From NCBI GenBank assembly GCA_963775825.1, contig CAVZKY010000040.1:1-64000 (forward strand): a DNA stretch of 64,000 nucleotides. The letters run 5' to 3'. This document shows positions 19,037 to 29,403 of this stretch, piece by piece. Each line of letters begins with the position of its first letter. Within the stretch, counting starts at the first letter, position 1. Made by a program: the position numbers and the translations under genes. This DNA is from Bog-532 sp963775825. GTDB taxonomy: Bacteria > Actinomycetota > Actinomycetes > Streptosporangiales > Streptosporangiaceae. Below the pieces are notes generated by a model. The model was not told where the DNA came from. It did not search any database and saw only the letters and a program-made list of their open reading frames with translations.

Positions 19037-19728
19037 GTGAGTTTGCAGGAAATTGCCGCCTTGCTGCGGCGCCATCTGGCCGCCGTGCTGGTCGTCGTCA
19101 TCTGCGCCGCGACTATAGCGGTGATTTTCAAGCGCACGCCGGTGACGTATCAAGAGAGCGGCACTGTCGTCCTCGACGACCCGGTGTCTGCGGAATTCCC
19201 GAATACTTACGCCTCGTCCAGCGGAAGCCTGGTCAAGGCAGCTGGACTGATAGCTGCGTCCGTCATGAGCCCGCAGGATGGGCAGAAGATCCGGCCGCCG
19301 GCGGCACCGCCGCCTATGACGTGACGCTGTACAACAGCGCCAACCTTGAATATCCGAACTACAGTGCCCCGTACATCAACGTGACCGCGGAAGCCACGGA
19401 CCCGGCGCAGGTTCAGCACACATTCACCGTCGTCACTCAGCAGCTGCATAGCGATCTCGTCTCGCGCAAAGTCCAGGCCGGTGTATCGACGGTCAACCGC
19501 ATCACCGCCAACGTGGTGGGGGATAGCGGGCCACTGCCTCAACCTGGCTCCTCGAAGCGGGTGGACGCCGGGCTCCTGATGCTCACGATCATCGCGGCCT
19601 TCGCAGTCGCGATCTTCCTCGACCGCCGTCCGATGCGGCTGAACCGTCTTCTCCGCCGTAGCCGTCTTCCGGGAACTCGGGCCGACGACGGAGGGTCTGC
19701 GCGGCTTCGCGAGCAACCAGCCCCATAA
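19037..19728 (+). CDS. second Wzz-like membrane protein, frameshifted
   Basis: The first frame gives MSLQEIAALLRRHLAAVLVV and a membrane helix, then YQESGTVVLDDPVSAEFP up to SPQDGQKIR. It breaks near 19292; deleting-in one base restores GTAAYDVTLYNSANLEYPNY, AEATDPAQVQHTFTVVTQQL and the second helix (GLLMLTIIAAFAVAIFLDRR) with a basic tail. The joined product of about 230 residues matches the neighbour at 18009 in topology, so the pair may form a hetero-oligomer setting chain length. The last 140 bases overlap the convergent WecG/TagA gene. Confidence 0.7.
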
Positions 19729-20476
19729 AGGACATGTTTGTCTTCAGGTACCGCGGACCGAGGCGCCGCGGTTCCTGCCAGGCGCGGTAGAGCCATTCGA
19801 GGCCATGACGCTGCCACCAGATCGGCGCCCGGGCGGTGATCCCCGCCAGTACGTCGAACGATCCGCCTACGCCGTGAGCGACATATACCCCAGCCTGCTG
19901 TCCCCACTGGCTCACGAAGAGCTCCTTCTTAGGCGAGGAGATGCCCAGGAAGAGCAGTTCGGCGTGCGAGTTCCTGATCTCCGCTGCGATGTCGGCTTCG
20001 TCGCCTGCGCGGAAATAGCCGTCGCGTGAGCCGGCCACCTTCAGACCGGGGAACTGCTGGCTGGCCGCCTCCAGCATGCGTGCCAGCACGTCAGGCTGGG
20101 CCCCGAGGAAGTACACGCGGTAACCTCTGCGCTCAGCCTCGGCCAGCAGTTCGAAGAACAGATCGCTCCCGGCCACCCGTTCGGGCAGCGGAGCACGGAG
20201 CAGACGGCTCGCCCAGACCACCGACTGGCCGTCGGCGAGCACGATGCTGCAGCCGGTGACCGCGCGCCGGAGCGTGCCGTCTCGCCGCATCGCCATCACT
20301 TTGGCCGCGTTCACCACTCCGATTGATATGAACTGGCTATCCTCGACTACCTGGACACAACGTGCCACGGCCTGGGGCATAGTTAGCGCGTCAAGCGACA
20401 GGCCAAGAAATTGCCGCCGCGCGGTACCCGTAATTTCCGGCTCCATTGCGTCTTCTTCCACCTTCACGACAGCCAT
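19589..20476 (-). CDS. WecG/TagA/CpsF family glycosyltransferase
   Basis: 295 residues carrying the GT26 pattern: NAAKVMAMRRDGTLRRAV, ADGQSVVWASRLL, RVAGSDLFFELL, YRVYFLGAQPDVL, LFLGISSPKKELFV and GVGGSFDVLAGITARAPIWW then LEWLYRAWQEPRRL. The family transfers ManNAc or ManNAcA from UDP onto a polyprenyl-diphosphate-GlcNAc acceptor, which agrees with the wecB and dehydrogenase genes close by. The start may be ATG 20476, 13 bases inside the upstream gene, or ATG 20446 (MEPEITGTARR). The C-terminal 30 residues are low-complexity and overlap the convergent Wzz-like gene. Confidence 0.88.
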   Translation of the reverse strand: MAVVKVEEDAMEPEITGTARRQFLGLSLDALTMPQAVARCVQVVEDSQFISIGVVNAAKVMAMRRDGTLRRAVTGCSIVLADGQSVVWASRLLRAPLPERVAGSDLFFELLAEAERRGYRVYFLGAQPDVLARMLEAASQQFPGLKVAGSRDGYFRAGDEADIAAEIRNSHAELLFLGISSPKKELFVSQWGQQAGVYVAHGVGGSFDVLAGITARAPIWWQRHGLEWLYRAWQEPRRLGPRYLKTNMSFMGLVAREAAQTLRRRPEFPEDGYGGEDGSAASDGGRGRSRLRRPR

Positions 20477-21590
20477 GTCATCAGTAGCCAGCCCAGCTCA
20501 TAAGGTCGGCACTCGTGGTCCACGATTCCGGGCGGAAACACATGGTCCAGAGCCGTGAGGCGCAACCCGGGCACGATCCTGGTGGATGTCGCGCGCAGGC
20601 CACGGGTTAGCTTGCGAGGGTCATTCCGGGCCACTTTGCGCCAGGTGATCGGCGGCTCGTCGAGCACCATAGGCTCTGCGGACTCGGGCCGGCGACGAGC
20701 CAGCGCAGCCCTCGGCAGATGGCATCGAGGTGCAACTCGCCGCCGGCCTCGGCCAGGTCCAGCAGAGCCATGGGGCCCATCGCGTGCTGATGCACGGTGT
20801 AGACCGGATAGCCCTCGACCACATCGCCGGTCCGAGAATCGTAATGCCACCACCACTGGCCGGACTGTCCCTGCACGGCGCAGATCGCGGCGGCCACGCT
20901 CTCGGCCGCGGCCAGCGCCTGCGGGTCGTCGGCACTGCGATGCAGCCGCGCAAGAGCCTGTACCGGGTAGACCTGTGCCGCGAACGAGCCCACATGCGCC
21001 CGGACCCGGCTCACCTCACGCCCGGTCGCGTGCGGGTAAAGCCGCCCCGGCCGGGCGTCCAGCAAGCGGGTCCGGGCGCGCGTTAGGAGCTCCTCCACGT
21101 CGGTGTACCGCCGTGCCGCGACCAGTGCCGACACGACCCAGGCGGTCTCCACCACATAGCCAGAAGCGCTGCGTTCCTGTAGTTCGGCGAGCCGCTGTAG
21201 CGCGGGGACGAGCATCTCGTGCTCAGCTTCCGCGGCGGCCCAGCAGACCAGGGCCGCGTCCCCGATATCGGTGATCCCGTCCAGTCGCTTGGCGATCCGG
21301 GTCATCAGGTCGTGACAGGTATCGCCGGCGAGCAGCGAACGCTGCACCGACTCGGGGAGCCGCAGCAAACCGAGAGCGGTGATGGCGGCGTAACGCAGGC
21401 TGGTCCCGCTGGGTACGGCCTGCCAGGAGCCGTCGGGCTGACGCGTGCCGTTAAGGGTGAACACGAACTCGCCGTCGAGGTACATCTGCGGCAGGATTCG
21501 CCGGACAAGATCGAGCAGGCGGTTGACGAGGGCAGCGCTCTCGGAATCCCGCCCGGCCAGAAGGCTCAGCCGGGACGTCGGTTCTGTCAC
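20464..21590 (-). CDS. uncharacterised helical-repeat (alpha/alpha-toroid-like) protein, frameshifted
   Basis: I do not recognise a named family. The main frame gives about 295 residues of amphipathic helices with repeated small-residue turns (YAAITALGLLRLP, DIGDAALVCWAAAEAE, VVETAWVVSALVAARR, AAQVYPVQALARL, GQWWWHYDSRTGDVVEGYPVYTVHQHAMGPMALLDL), which looks like an alpha/alpha barrel of the terpene-cyclase or glycoside-hydrolase kind. Near 20700 the frame shifts and the natural C-terminus continues with PMVLDEPPITWRKVARNDPR to LGWLLMTWLS, ending at 20464. It is directly upstream of and overlapping the WecG-like gene, so it is probably co-transcribed and linked to glycan assembly. Confidence 0.6.
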
Positions 21591-22109
21591 TGGATCGCCA
21601 CCATCGGGCGCGTGGCCGACTCAGGCCAGCCGCTGACGGCCATGGCCCCGAGCGGTCGTATCTTCACCGGCTCTCCCAAAGTCTCCACCCCGTGATTGGA
21701 CGGCGGCATATCGCGGCCCGCGACGGCAACCGCTCATAGCTACTCGTATGACGCTTAATTCCACGCCGCGGATGACGCAATTCCGAAATTTGGTGTTAAT
21801 AGGCGACATGAGGTCACCGAGCTCTCCCCGCGGATCAGCTGACACCGGGGCACCGGCATGGCCACGGGCCTTGTATGACGCGGTAAACCATGGCCGGATC
21901 GCGATACCGGCCGGCTGCGGCGGTCGTTGGCCGGGCTGCCGTTACTGCGGGCCGCGGACGGTTAATGCCACTGCTTTCAGTGAGCCGGGTGATCACCGCC
22001 CGCCCAGAGCCGGGCTGAGGAGCCCAAGGGGTGGGCGAGGCCGGGCACGACGTCCCCGGTTGACAGCCGTGCAGGTTGAGCAAGGGAGGCAGCACGTCAG
22101 GGATCTTCG

Positions 22110-22150
22110 GGTTCTCCTCGGCCATCACGGCAGGATCGCCGAGGAGAACC
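22110..22150. repeat. 13-bp perfect inverted repeat
   Basis: GGTTCTCCTCGGC and GCCGAGGAGAACC are separated by 15 bases. It could fold into a hairpin or be the trace of a terminal repeat; no function can be assigned. Confidence 0.6.
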
Positions 22151-22197
22151 GCTCCCGCTTCCCGGTGTGCGGGCCGGTGTGTCTGTCGCTGACTCCC

Positions 22198-22226
22198 GGG
22201 GGTGGGGTTACCTGTACCCCACCCCC
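22198..22226 (-). terminator. stem-loop downstream of the giant secreted protein gene
   Basis: GGGGGTGGGGT pairs with ACCCCACCCCC across a seven-base loop, 21 bases past the stop at 22247. Position and strength fit transcription termination of the minus-strand gene, though a U-tract is lacking. Confidence 0.65.
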
Positions 22227-22246
22227 CGGCTGCACGGAGCAGGCGC

Positions 22247-25200
22247 TTACGGGGCGTTTGGGGGTGTGCTGGTCCAGAAGATGGGGTCGACCCAGTAGTT
22301 GGTGGAGTTGTAACTGCTCGCCGGGAACTGATCGCCACCGTAGGCGTACACGCCGTTGCCGCCGTCGGTGCCGTTTTGCAGCGCTACGAGCGGTGCGTTG
22401 GTGTAGGCATTGCTGGCGAAGTAATTGCCGTCCGCCGCATAGTCCCCGTTCGGAGCGTAATAGCTAGCGACATAGGTCTGTCCGGTGCTGACCTGCACGG
22501 CCGTGGGGAACTCCAGCGTCTGCCAGCCGCTCGAGGTCTCGTTAGTGAAAGTGCCATGGGCGAGCAACGTACCGGTGTCCGTCCACAGGCTTCCGGTGTG
22601 GGTGCCAGTGTTGCCCGGCACCCTTGTAGAACCGGACGCCGTAGATCCAGCCGCTGGTAGTGGCCTGGAATTTGACTCCGAGTTCGACCGCGCTGGAGTC
22701 GTTGACCGACGGGGTAGTCGGCGTGGCGTCACTCTCCCAGATCGTGCACGGGCATGCTGTGGACCCGGAAGTGGTGAATGACCAGTTGTACGGAGACGTC
22801 ATCGTGTCGCCGGTCGTACTGATCGCGCCATTAACGCTGGCCTGATAGGCGGTGCCTGCGCTGAGCGCGCTTGAGGGAGTGAAAGTGAGCACCGTCCCTG
22901 CGCTGTTCAGTGAGGTGGTGCCGGTGACTGCCGTTCCGCCCGGGCCGGTGAGCGAGAAGGTGGCCGAACCGGCGTTGATCGCCTTGTCGAAGGTGACCGT
23001 GGGGTCGGTGCTGACCGGCACGCTCGTCGCCGAGCTCCCTGGGCGTGGTCGCCGTCACGGCCGGCGCGCTGGCGTCCTGCTGGTACACCACGTCGACCCA
23101 GTAGTTCGACCCGCCGTAGGTACTAGTCGGGAAGGTGGTGGACGAGCCGTAGGCGTAGACCCCGCCGTTGGCCAGCGCGGTCAGCGGCCCGTTGGTCACC
23201 GCCGAGCTGAGCCCGCCGGAGGTGTCAGCGTAGTGACCGGTGGTCGTAAGGTACGACGCCACGTAGGTGGTTCCGGCCGTGACCGTCACCGGGGTCGAGA
23301 AGTCCAGCTCTTCCCAGCCCTGGGTGGACTCGTTAGTGAACGTGCCCGTGGCCAGCTCGGTGCCGCTGGCGGTCCACAGGGTGCCGGTGTGGCTGCCGGT
23401 GTTGTCCGGCTCCTTGTAGAACCGGATCCCGCTGACCGTCCCGTTCGCCGAGGCCTGGAACTGAACACCCAGATTCACCGAACTGGTCTCGTTCGCATCC
23501 GTTGCCCCGGACGGCGCCGTGTCGGGCCAGATAGCGCAGGGACATTGGCCCCCGGCGTCAAACGCCTTGCTGGTGGTGAACGTGTACGTGTCGGTCGTCA
23601 TCGTCTGGCCGGAGCTGTTCTGGGCTCCGCTGACCGTGACGGTATAGGTGGTCCCCGCCGCCAGCGCGCTGGTGGGCGTGAAGGTATCGATCGTGTCGGC
23701 GCTGTTGAACGACGCGCTGCCGGGCACAGTGTTCCCGCTCGCTGTCCTTGATGGTGAACGACGCCGAGCTGGGCACCACCGGCTCGGAGAACGTGACCGA
23801 CGGGTCAACCGAGACCGGGTTGCTCGACGAACCCGCGACAGGCGTCGAGGACGAAACCGACGGCGCGAGGGAGGTGGCCGTGTACATCCACGTCGACCCA
23901 GTAGTTCGACCCGGCGTAGCTGCTGGACGGGAAGGTGGTGGTCGAGCCGTAGGCGTAGACCCCGCCGTTGGCCAGCGCGGTCAGCGGCCCGTTGGTCACC
24001 GCCGAGCTGAGCCCGCCCGAGGTGTCCGCGTAATGGCCCCCGTGGTGCGTGGTACGACGCCACATAGGTCGTGCCGGCCGTGACCGCAACCGGGGTCGTG
24101 AAGTCCAGCTCTTCCCAGCCCTGGGTGGACTCGTTGCTGAACGTCCCGGTGGCCAGCTGGGTGCCGCTGGCGGTCCACAGGGTGCCGGTGTGGCTGCCGG
24201 TGTTGTCCGGCTCCTTGTAGAACCGGATCCCGCTGACCGTCCCGTTCGATGCGGGCTTGAACTGGACGCCGAGCTCCAGCGAGGTGGTGTCCGTTGCGTC
24301 AGTCGCGCCGGACGGCGCCGTGTCGGGCCAGATAGCGCACGGGCACTGGCCGCCGACGTCAAACGCCTTGCTGGTGATGAACGTGTACGTGTCGGTCGTC
24401 ATCGTCTGGCCGAACTGGTCGGTAGCTCCGCTGACCGTGACGGTATAGGTGGTCCCCGCCGCCAGCGCGCTGGTGGGCGTGAAGGTATCGATCGTGTCGG
24501 CGCTGTTGAACGACGCGCTGCCGGGCACAGTGTTCCCGCTCGCTGTCCTTGATGGTGAACGACGCCGAGCTGGGCACCACCGGCTCGGAGAACGTGACCG
24601 ACGGGTCAACCGAGACCGGGTTGCTCGACGAACCCGCGACAGGCGTCGAGGACGAAACCGACGGCGCCGGGCCCTTCGGCTGCGTGGTGTCAAAGATGAC
24701 GTCGACCGCATAGCTGGAACCATCTGACTGCAGCGGTGGGGAAGCCCTGGCCGCCGGCGTCATAGACGCCATTGCCGGCGCCCGCGGTCACGTAGTTGGA
24801 CTGGAGCGCGGTCAGCGGCGGGGTGTTCAGGGCCCAGTCGAACAGTTCCGGATCGGTGGCGTAGTGGCCGTCCGGATCCCAGTACGACGCGACGTAGGTC
24901 GTGTTGGCGCTGATCTGGACCGGGCTCGAGAATTGCAGGGATTGCCAGCCGCTAGCCGTCTCGTTGGTGAAGGTGCCGGTCGCGAGCAGCGTCCCGCTCG
25001 CCGACCACAGTGAGCCGGTGTGGGTGCCGGCATTTCCCGAGCCCTTGTAAAAACGAACTCCGGCCACCCAGCCAGCGACGCTGGACTGGAACTTCACGCC
25101 TAGTTCGTACGCACCCGAGTCGGCGGCAGCGGTGGTCGACGGCGTGTAGTTGCTGCCGAAAAGGCCGCACGGGCAGTTGACCGTAACCGCGACCCCGGCC

Positions 25201-27245
25201 CCGGGGGTTTCGATGTTGCCGTCGTCGTCAGTCGCACGCGACTTGAGCGTCACCGCGCCGCTGCCGGCGGCGGACCAGGTGTAGCTCCAGGTCACGCTGG
25301 TGCTGTCGGCAGACATCGTGGTCACAGGATGCCAGGTCGAACCACCGTCAGTGGAGACCTCGACGCCCGCTACGACGCCCCCACCGGAGTCAGTGGCCGT
25401 TCCGCTGACCGTAACCGTGCTGCCGTTCGCGATGGTGGCACCGGCCGACGGCGAGGTGATCGTCGAGCTCGGCGGGGCGGTATCGGCAGGGGTCGTCCCG
25501 GGAACCAGACCCGACATCAACGTCGTCGGCTGCGCGCCCATCATGGCCAGCAGGTTGACGGTGGCCTGCTGGATCGCCGGGTCGGTTCCGTTTTCGTCCC
25601 CGTCGTGATTGTTGTTAAGTCCCCACGCCCACTGAACCGTGCCCGCGTCGAAGACAAGGGCCCCGCTCGAGGCCTTATACAACGTGAAGCTATTGCATTC
25701 ATTGGCTGGGCCGATGTCTTCATTGACGGTCAGCAAGGCCTGCGAGACATCTTCGCACGTCTTGGACATGTCGATCTCGCCCGCCGGCCGGAACCCATTG
25801 TCGACGTCAGAATCCCACTCGTACCCCAGCGTTTCGTCGTTCGGCGAGGTATACGTTTTGCCAGCCGCCAGGTTAGCCACGGCGGTATTCTTCCAGAGCG
25901 CTAGCTTGGAGTAGCTGCTGGGCACCTGATAGGCATAAGAGCAGCAGTTAACCAGCCACAGTTGGCCGGTCAGCGCGTTCTCAGGCTGCCCGCCGTCGTC
26001 GCCGGACGCGGTGAAGCGAGGATCTCGCCACGCTCCCGTCCAGGTGGGCGGGTCAGCCGGATCGGACTGGACGCTGTCCAGGCTTTCCTTGTAGGTGATC
26101 AGCGTGCGGTAGGCCTCGTTACCGTACTGGCTATTGGCCCACCGGGTCTTCCACCACATCGTGTTGCCGGTGAAGAGCGAGATATTAACTCCGGCGTTCC
26201 GAGCGGAGGTGAGATTGGCCCGCGCTCCCGAGTCCCAGTATTCCGAATGCCCGGCATTCATGAAGACCTTATGTTGCTCGAGCATCGACGCGGCGCCCGG
26301 TGCGGATACGTCAGCCTCGCTTACATAACTGATGTCATAGCCCTGCTCCTCCAGGAACTCGATCGTCGGGAACTCCATGGAGAAGAAGAAGTCCTGCCCG
26401 CCCGGGGTGTCGTAACGCGTAGCAAACGGACGATTGTAACTCACCTGAGTGGCGCGGCCTGGGTCTAGCGCGCTGCAGCACCAAGGACTGCCCGTAGCGT
26501 CCCCCAAGTACAGACTGTAGCCGCCCCAGTCGTTATAGGCCTGCCACGTCTCATCGGAAGTCATGAAAACGACTTTCGAGGTGCTCGCGGTGTTCTTCAC
26601 CACGAACGGGATCTGATTCTCGTGGGTGTCGTTGGCGGTGTAGATGTGCGCGAAATAGACGCCGGAGACGGCCGTGGACGGAACATTCCAGGTTGCGGAC
26701 ACGCCCCAGTTCCCGCAGTCGACCAGGCCGATGGCGGTGTTGGTGTTGCAGGCCGGCTGGCTGTTCGACACCGAGATATTTGGTGTGACGCTCGCGATCA
26801 GGCGCGCGCCGTCCCCGCCGTAGTAACCCATCCGGTAAATGTCGATCGAGTAACTGCTGGCCGCGGTTTCGATCTTGAAATTGATCGAGCCTCCGACATT
26901 GACGCTGAAGGGATCAGCGAAGCCCTGGATATACGTGTCACCGCTGGTACCCGAGTCCCAGACGGACTGAGGCGTGCCCGGTAGCTGGTTTTCACACGCG
27001 ACCGGGTTGGCGCACGACGCTGCCTTGCTGTGGGCTGCCGGGAGGACGGCCAGCAGGGCGCCCCCCAGGATAACGGCGACCGGCAACGCAAGGAGCCTGG
27101 TCAGCCGGTTGCGGGAAGCTGACAGTACACGAGTGAGACTGAGCCGCCTGGCCGAGCCAGGCAGAATACGGCTGATCATCTCAACTACCCCCCAAGGCGC
27201 CGGGAGCGCCCATGTAGTGCCGAGGCTTCCTCTGAAATTGAACAC
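22247..27245 (-). pseudogene. giant secreted protein: dimethylformamidase-like domain, Ig-like domains and four DUF4082 repeats, with several frameshifts
   Basis: The first 830 residues are one clean frame: a signal peptide (LLALPVAVILGGALLAVLPAAHSKA), an N,N-dimethylformamidase large-subunit-like domain (about 26990-25560, with YRMGYYGGDGARL, VVFMTSDETWQAYNDWGG, GHSEYWDSG, TGNTMWWKTRW), an Ig-like domain near 25480-25185 and the first DUF4082 domain (ELGVKFQSSVAGWVAGVRFY). The rest alternates Big_5-type Ig domains with three more DUF4082 domains (ELGVQFKPASNGTVSGIRFY and similar), ending at 22247. To read through, frames must change near 24735, 24545, 24045, 23885, 23745, 23030 and 22620. 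Full length would be about 1,660 residues. Start may be ATG 27179. Similar proteins are found beside polysaccharide genes; a carbohydrate-binding wall role is inferred. Confidence 0.75.
23101..24680 (-). repeat. two near-identical ~800-bp direct repeats (Big_5 plus DUF4082 units)
   Basis: The sequence starting at 23101 recurs from 23901 with long identical tracts, and a second tract starting at 23680 recurs at 24481. Period is about 800 bases. Parts have diverged (for example the DUF4082 cores), so this is not a simple assembly duplication. Confidence 0.85.
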
Positions 27246-27398
27246 TCATACCCAGGGATATGACCAAATAGCGGGCACAACTAAGACGCGAAGCCTGGCC
27301 ATCTGGATGGCACCCTGAGCCAGAACGGTGTAAAAGAGCCATCCTCGGCCTCCGGGCCCTGTAGCCGTGATAAGTTCACGTCGGCTCTGTTCGGCCGG

Positions 27399-28185
27399 TC
27401 AGTGCTGCTGGCGGCTGGCTATCTGGATTTCAGCTGTGGCGCGAAAGACGTCCGTGGCACCGGCGGAGATCTCTGAGGTCGCCTTGCGGAGCGTGGCGGT
27501 ATCCACATGCGCCTGTATCGTCTCATCGCCTGTAGGCGCGATGGAAATTGCCTGCTGGCAGTCCGCTGCGCCCTTCGCCAGTTCGGTGAGAGCCTGCGTA
27601 TACAGATTCTGCATCGCGGCTTGCGGGATCTGTGGCCCTGCTTTGGCAGCGGCCACACTGCTGGCCAGCTGAGCGCACGCGTCCTTCATCGGGCTGTACT
27701 GCCGGATTCCGGATGCCTGCAAGGCCTGGCCGAGCCGATTCGACACAGCAGTGAGGTCACGGCCGCCCGGGCCTGATTGCCAGCTGGCGACACTTCCCTG
27801 CATGTTTGCCGGCAGGCTGAGCGCGCCGCCCTGCTCGGCAAGTTGGGCCGCGGAAATGACTTTCCCCTTGGTGGTGCTCGTGCCCTTAGGGATCGTGGCA
27901 CTACCACTGGCTTTAGCTGTGCCGGGCGATGCCCCTCGCGTTGCGGAACCGTTCGCAGCGACCTGGCCCGCAGTGGCCTGGCCCGTACGCGGTCGGCTGA
28001 GTTCCGCCAGTGACAATGTACAGCGCTGCAGCCGCCACACCGGCAAGTACAACTACTGACAGCCCGATCCAGAGCCGACCGCTCTTATGACGGGACCGGA
28101 AGGATGTGTCCTGGAGCTGCTGAGTTTCCTCTAGCGGATCGTGGTTGTCCTGTGGCGACTTACCCGACTCGTCGTGACTAGTCAT
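27399..28185 (-). CDS. small membrane-anchored extracytoplasmic protein of unknown function, frameshifted
   Basis: From ATG 28185 (preceded by GGGGG) the protein has about 30 polar residues, then KSGRLWIGLSVVVLAGVAAAALYIVTGG as a membrane anchor. The frame changes near 28005, after which a 200-residue Ala/Gly/Thr-rich domain follows (AAQLAEQGGALSLPANMQG, LTAVSNRLGQALQASGIRQY, MKDACAQLASSVAAAKAGP, LAKGAADCQQAISI), ending in IQIASRQQH. Two cysteines in the outer domain could pair. Unknown family; helical, possibly a wall or secretion accessory. It lies just upstream of the giant secreted protein gene on the same strand and may share its transcript. Confidence 0.55.
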
Positions 28186-28191
28186 TACCAA

Positions 28192-28610
28192 ACCCCCAAG
28201 TCATCACGTATTGGACGCTTGATGGGGCGACCTGGTGTACGAGCCACCTATAAATTTCCCTCCCGCAGCAGATCCCGGGACGCCGAAGCCAGCGTTTCCT
28301 CGAACTGGGCGCCCGGAACCGGCGTCAATGTCACTGACGGCCATCTTTCGCGCCTTCGACTCTGACCAGGCATTTCGAAGGATCGCGAGGTGGCGCGCCA
28401 ATTCACGCTGACACGCCAGCGGCAGCCAAACCGGTCACAACCGGATGAGCGGCCCCATACACCCACTCCTATGGACATGTACCTTCCCTGCACCCGCGGA
28501 GGCGAGTGAGCCAAGCTCAACGCCGCGGCGTAACGGATACCGCCTGAGCGTGGTTTCTTTCCAATGACGGCCAGATCGGTCTTCAGCGCGTGAGGCCAGG
28601 CTTGCGTCAG
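28192..28610. other. intergenic region, no gene seen
   Basis: About 420 bases between the anchored protein gene and the acetyltransferase gene on the minus strand. It should hold the promoter for the downstream genes. No convincing repeat, RNA or reading frame was found. Confidence 0.4.
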
Positions 28611-29232
28611 TCAGCCAGCCGCTGGAACCAGGGCATCGCCCCGTTCCTCATACATTTCGCCGGTGCGCGGGCACCGCCAGCGCCCGGCAGAGGCTTCAAC
28701 CAGCGGTTCCCCGGCTCTGCCGACCCACGCGATCCGCCTGGCGGGAACCCCGGCGAAGAGCGCGAAGTCCGGCACGTCACGGGTCACTACGGCCCCGGCC
28801 GCGACCAGCGCCCACCGGCCAATCACCCGTCCCGCCACGACAACCGCACGCGCCCCAAGCGAAGCGCCTTCCCGGACGACGATTCCTGTCGGCGTCCAGT
28901 CGGATGACCTCTTGAGCTTGCCGGAAACGTCAACGGAGCGAGGATACGTGTCGTTGGTCAGCACCACAGCGGGGCCAATGAACACGCCGTCTTCAAGCTG
29001 AGCAGGTTCATACACGAGGGCGTAATTCTGGAGCTTCACGTTGTCGCCGATGACAACTCCAGGGCCGACGTACGCGCCCCTGCCGACGATGCAGCCGCTT
29101 CCCAGCCGGGCATGTTCCCTGATCTGTGCCAGATGCCACACGGTTGTTCCCGGGGCCGAGCACTGCCTGGTGATCGACGTCCGCCGTAGCGGCGACCGTT
29201 AGTCCGTCCGTCACACTTAGTCCGTCCGTCAC
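28611..29232 (-). CDS. left-handed beta-helix N-acetyltransferase (WbpD/WlbB-like), frameshifted
   Basis: The main frame (176 residues) shows hexapeptide repeats: LGSGCIVGRGAYVGPGVVIG, NYALVYEPAQLEDGVFIGPA, LTNDTYPRS, VVREGASLGARAVVV and GAVVTRDVPDFALFAGVPAR, the exact style of UDP-2-acetamido-3-amino-uronate N-acetyltransferases. The natural N-terminus (LTVAATADVDHQAVLGPG before TVWHLAQI) is in another frame, with one extra C near 29148. The start region contains an 18-base duplication so GTG 29232 or 29214 may be used. The C-terminus has a short CPRTGEMYEE tail. With the Gfo/Idh oxidoreductase and aminotransferase upstream it completes a diacetamido-uronic acid pathway. Confidence 0.82.
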
Positions 29233-29235
29233 ACT
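29200..29235 (-). repeat. 18-bp tandem duplication covering the start codon
   Basis: TAGTCCGTCCGTCACACT (plus strand) occurs at 29200 and 29218. It duplicates a GTG start plus five codons (VTDGLS, VTDGLT) of the acetyltransferase gene. Confidence 0.88.
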
Positions 29236-29403
29236 GCCGCTACCTTCGGTACGGTATCGACGTCGTCGGGCGCTCAGTAGACCGCCTCGTCGCGCTTGAT
29301 TGGGCCCTGCCACAGGCACACCGTCATGAACACGCCTAAGTATCCGCATAAGGGACGCCCAGTAGTCCACCCTGGTTTACGCCATCGGCGAGCTGGCTGC
29401 TCG

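Larger units (their letters stand above)
21591..22246. other. long intergenic region with two stem-loops
   Basis: About 655 bases without a supported gene. It contains a 13-base inverted repeat (GGTTCTCCTCGGC at 22110-22122 with its complement at 22138-22150) and the terminator-like hairpin at 22198-22226. The open frames here are proline- and arginine-rich shadows. Decayed insertion-sequence DNA is possible but not shown. Confidence 0.45.

Noticed and set aside
23101..24680. Assembly duplication of the ~800-bp repeat
   Set aside because: The two copies have clear divergence in the DUF4082 cores and junctions, so they are genuine repeats, though local identical tracts remain puzzling.
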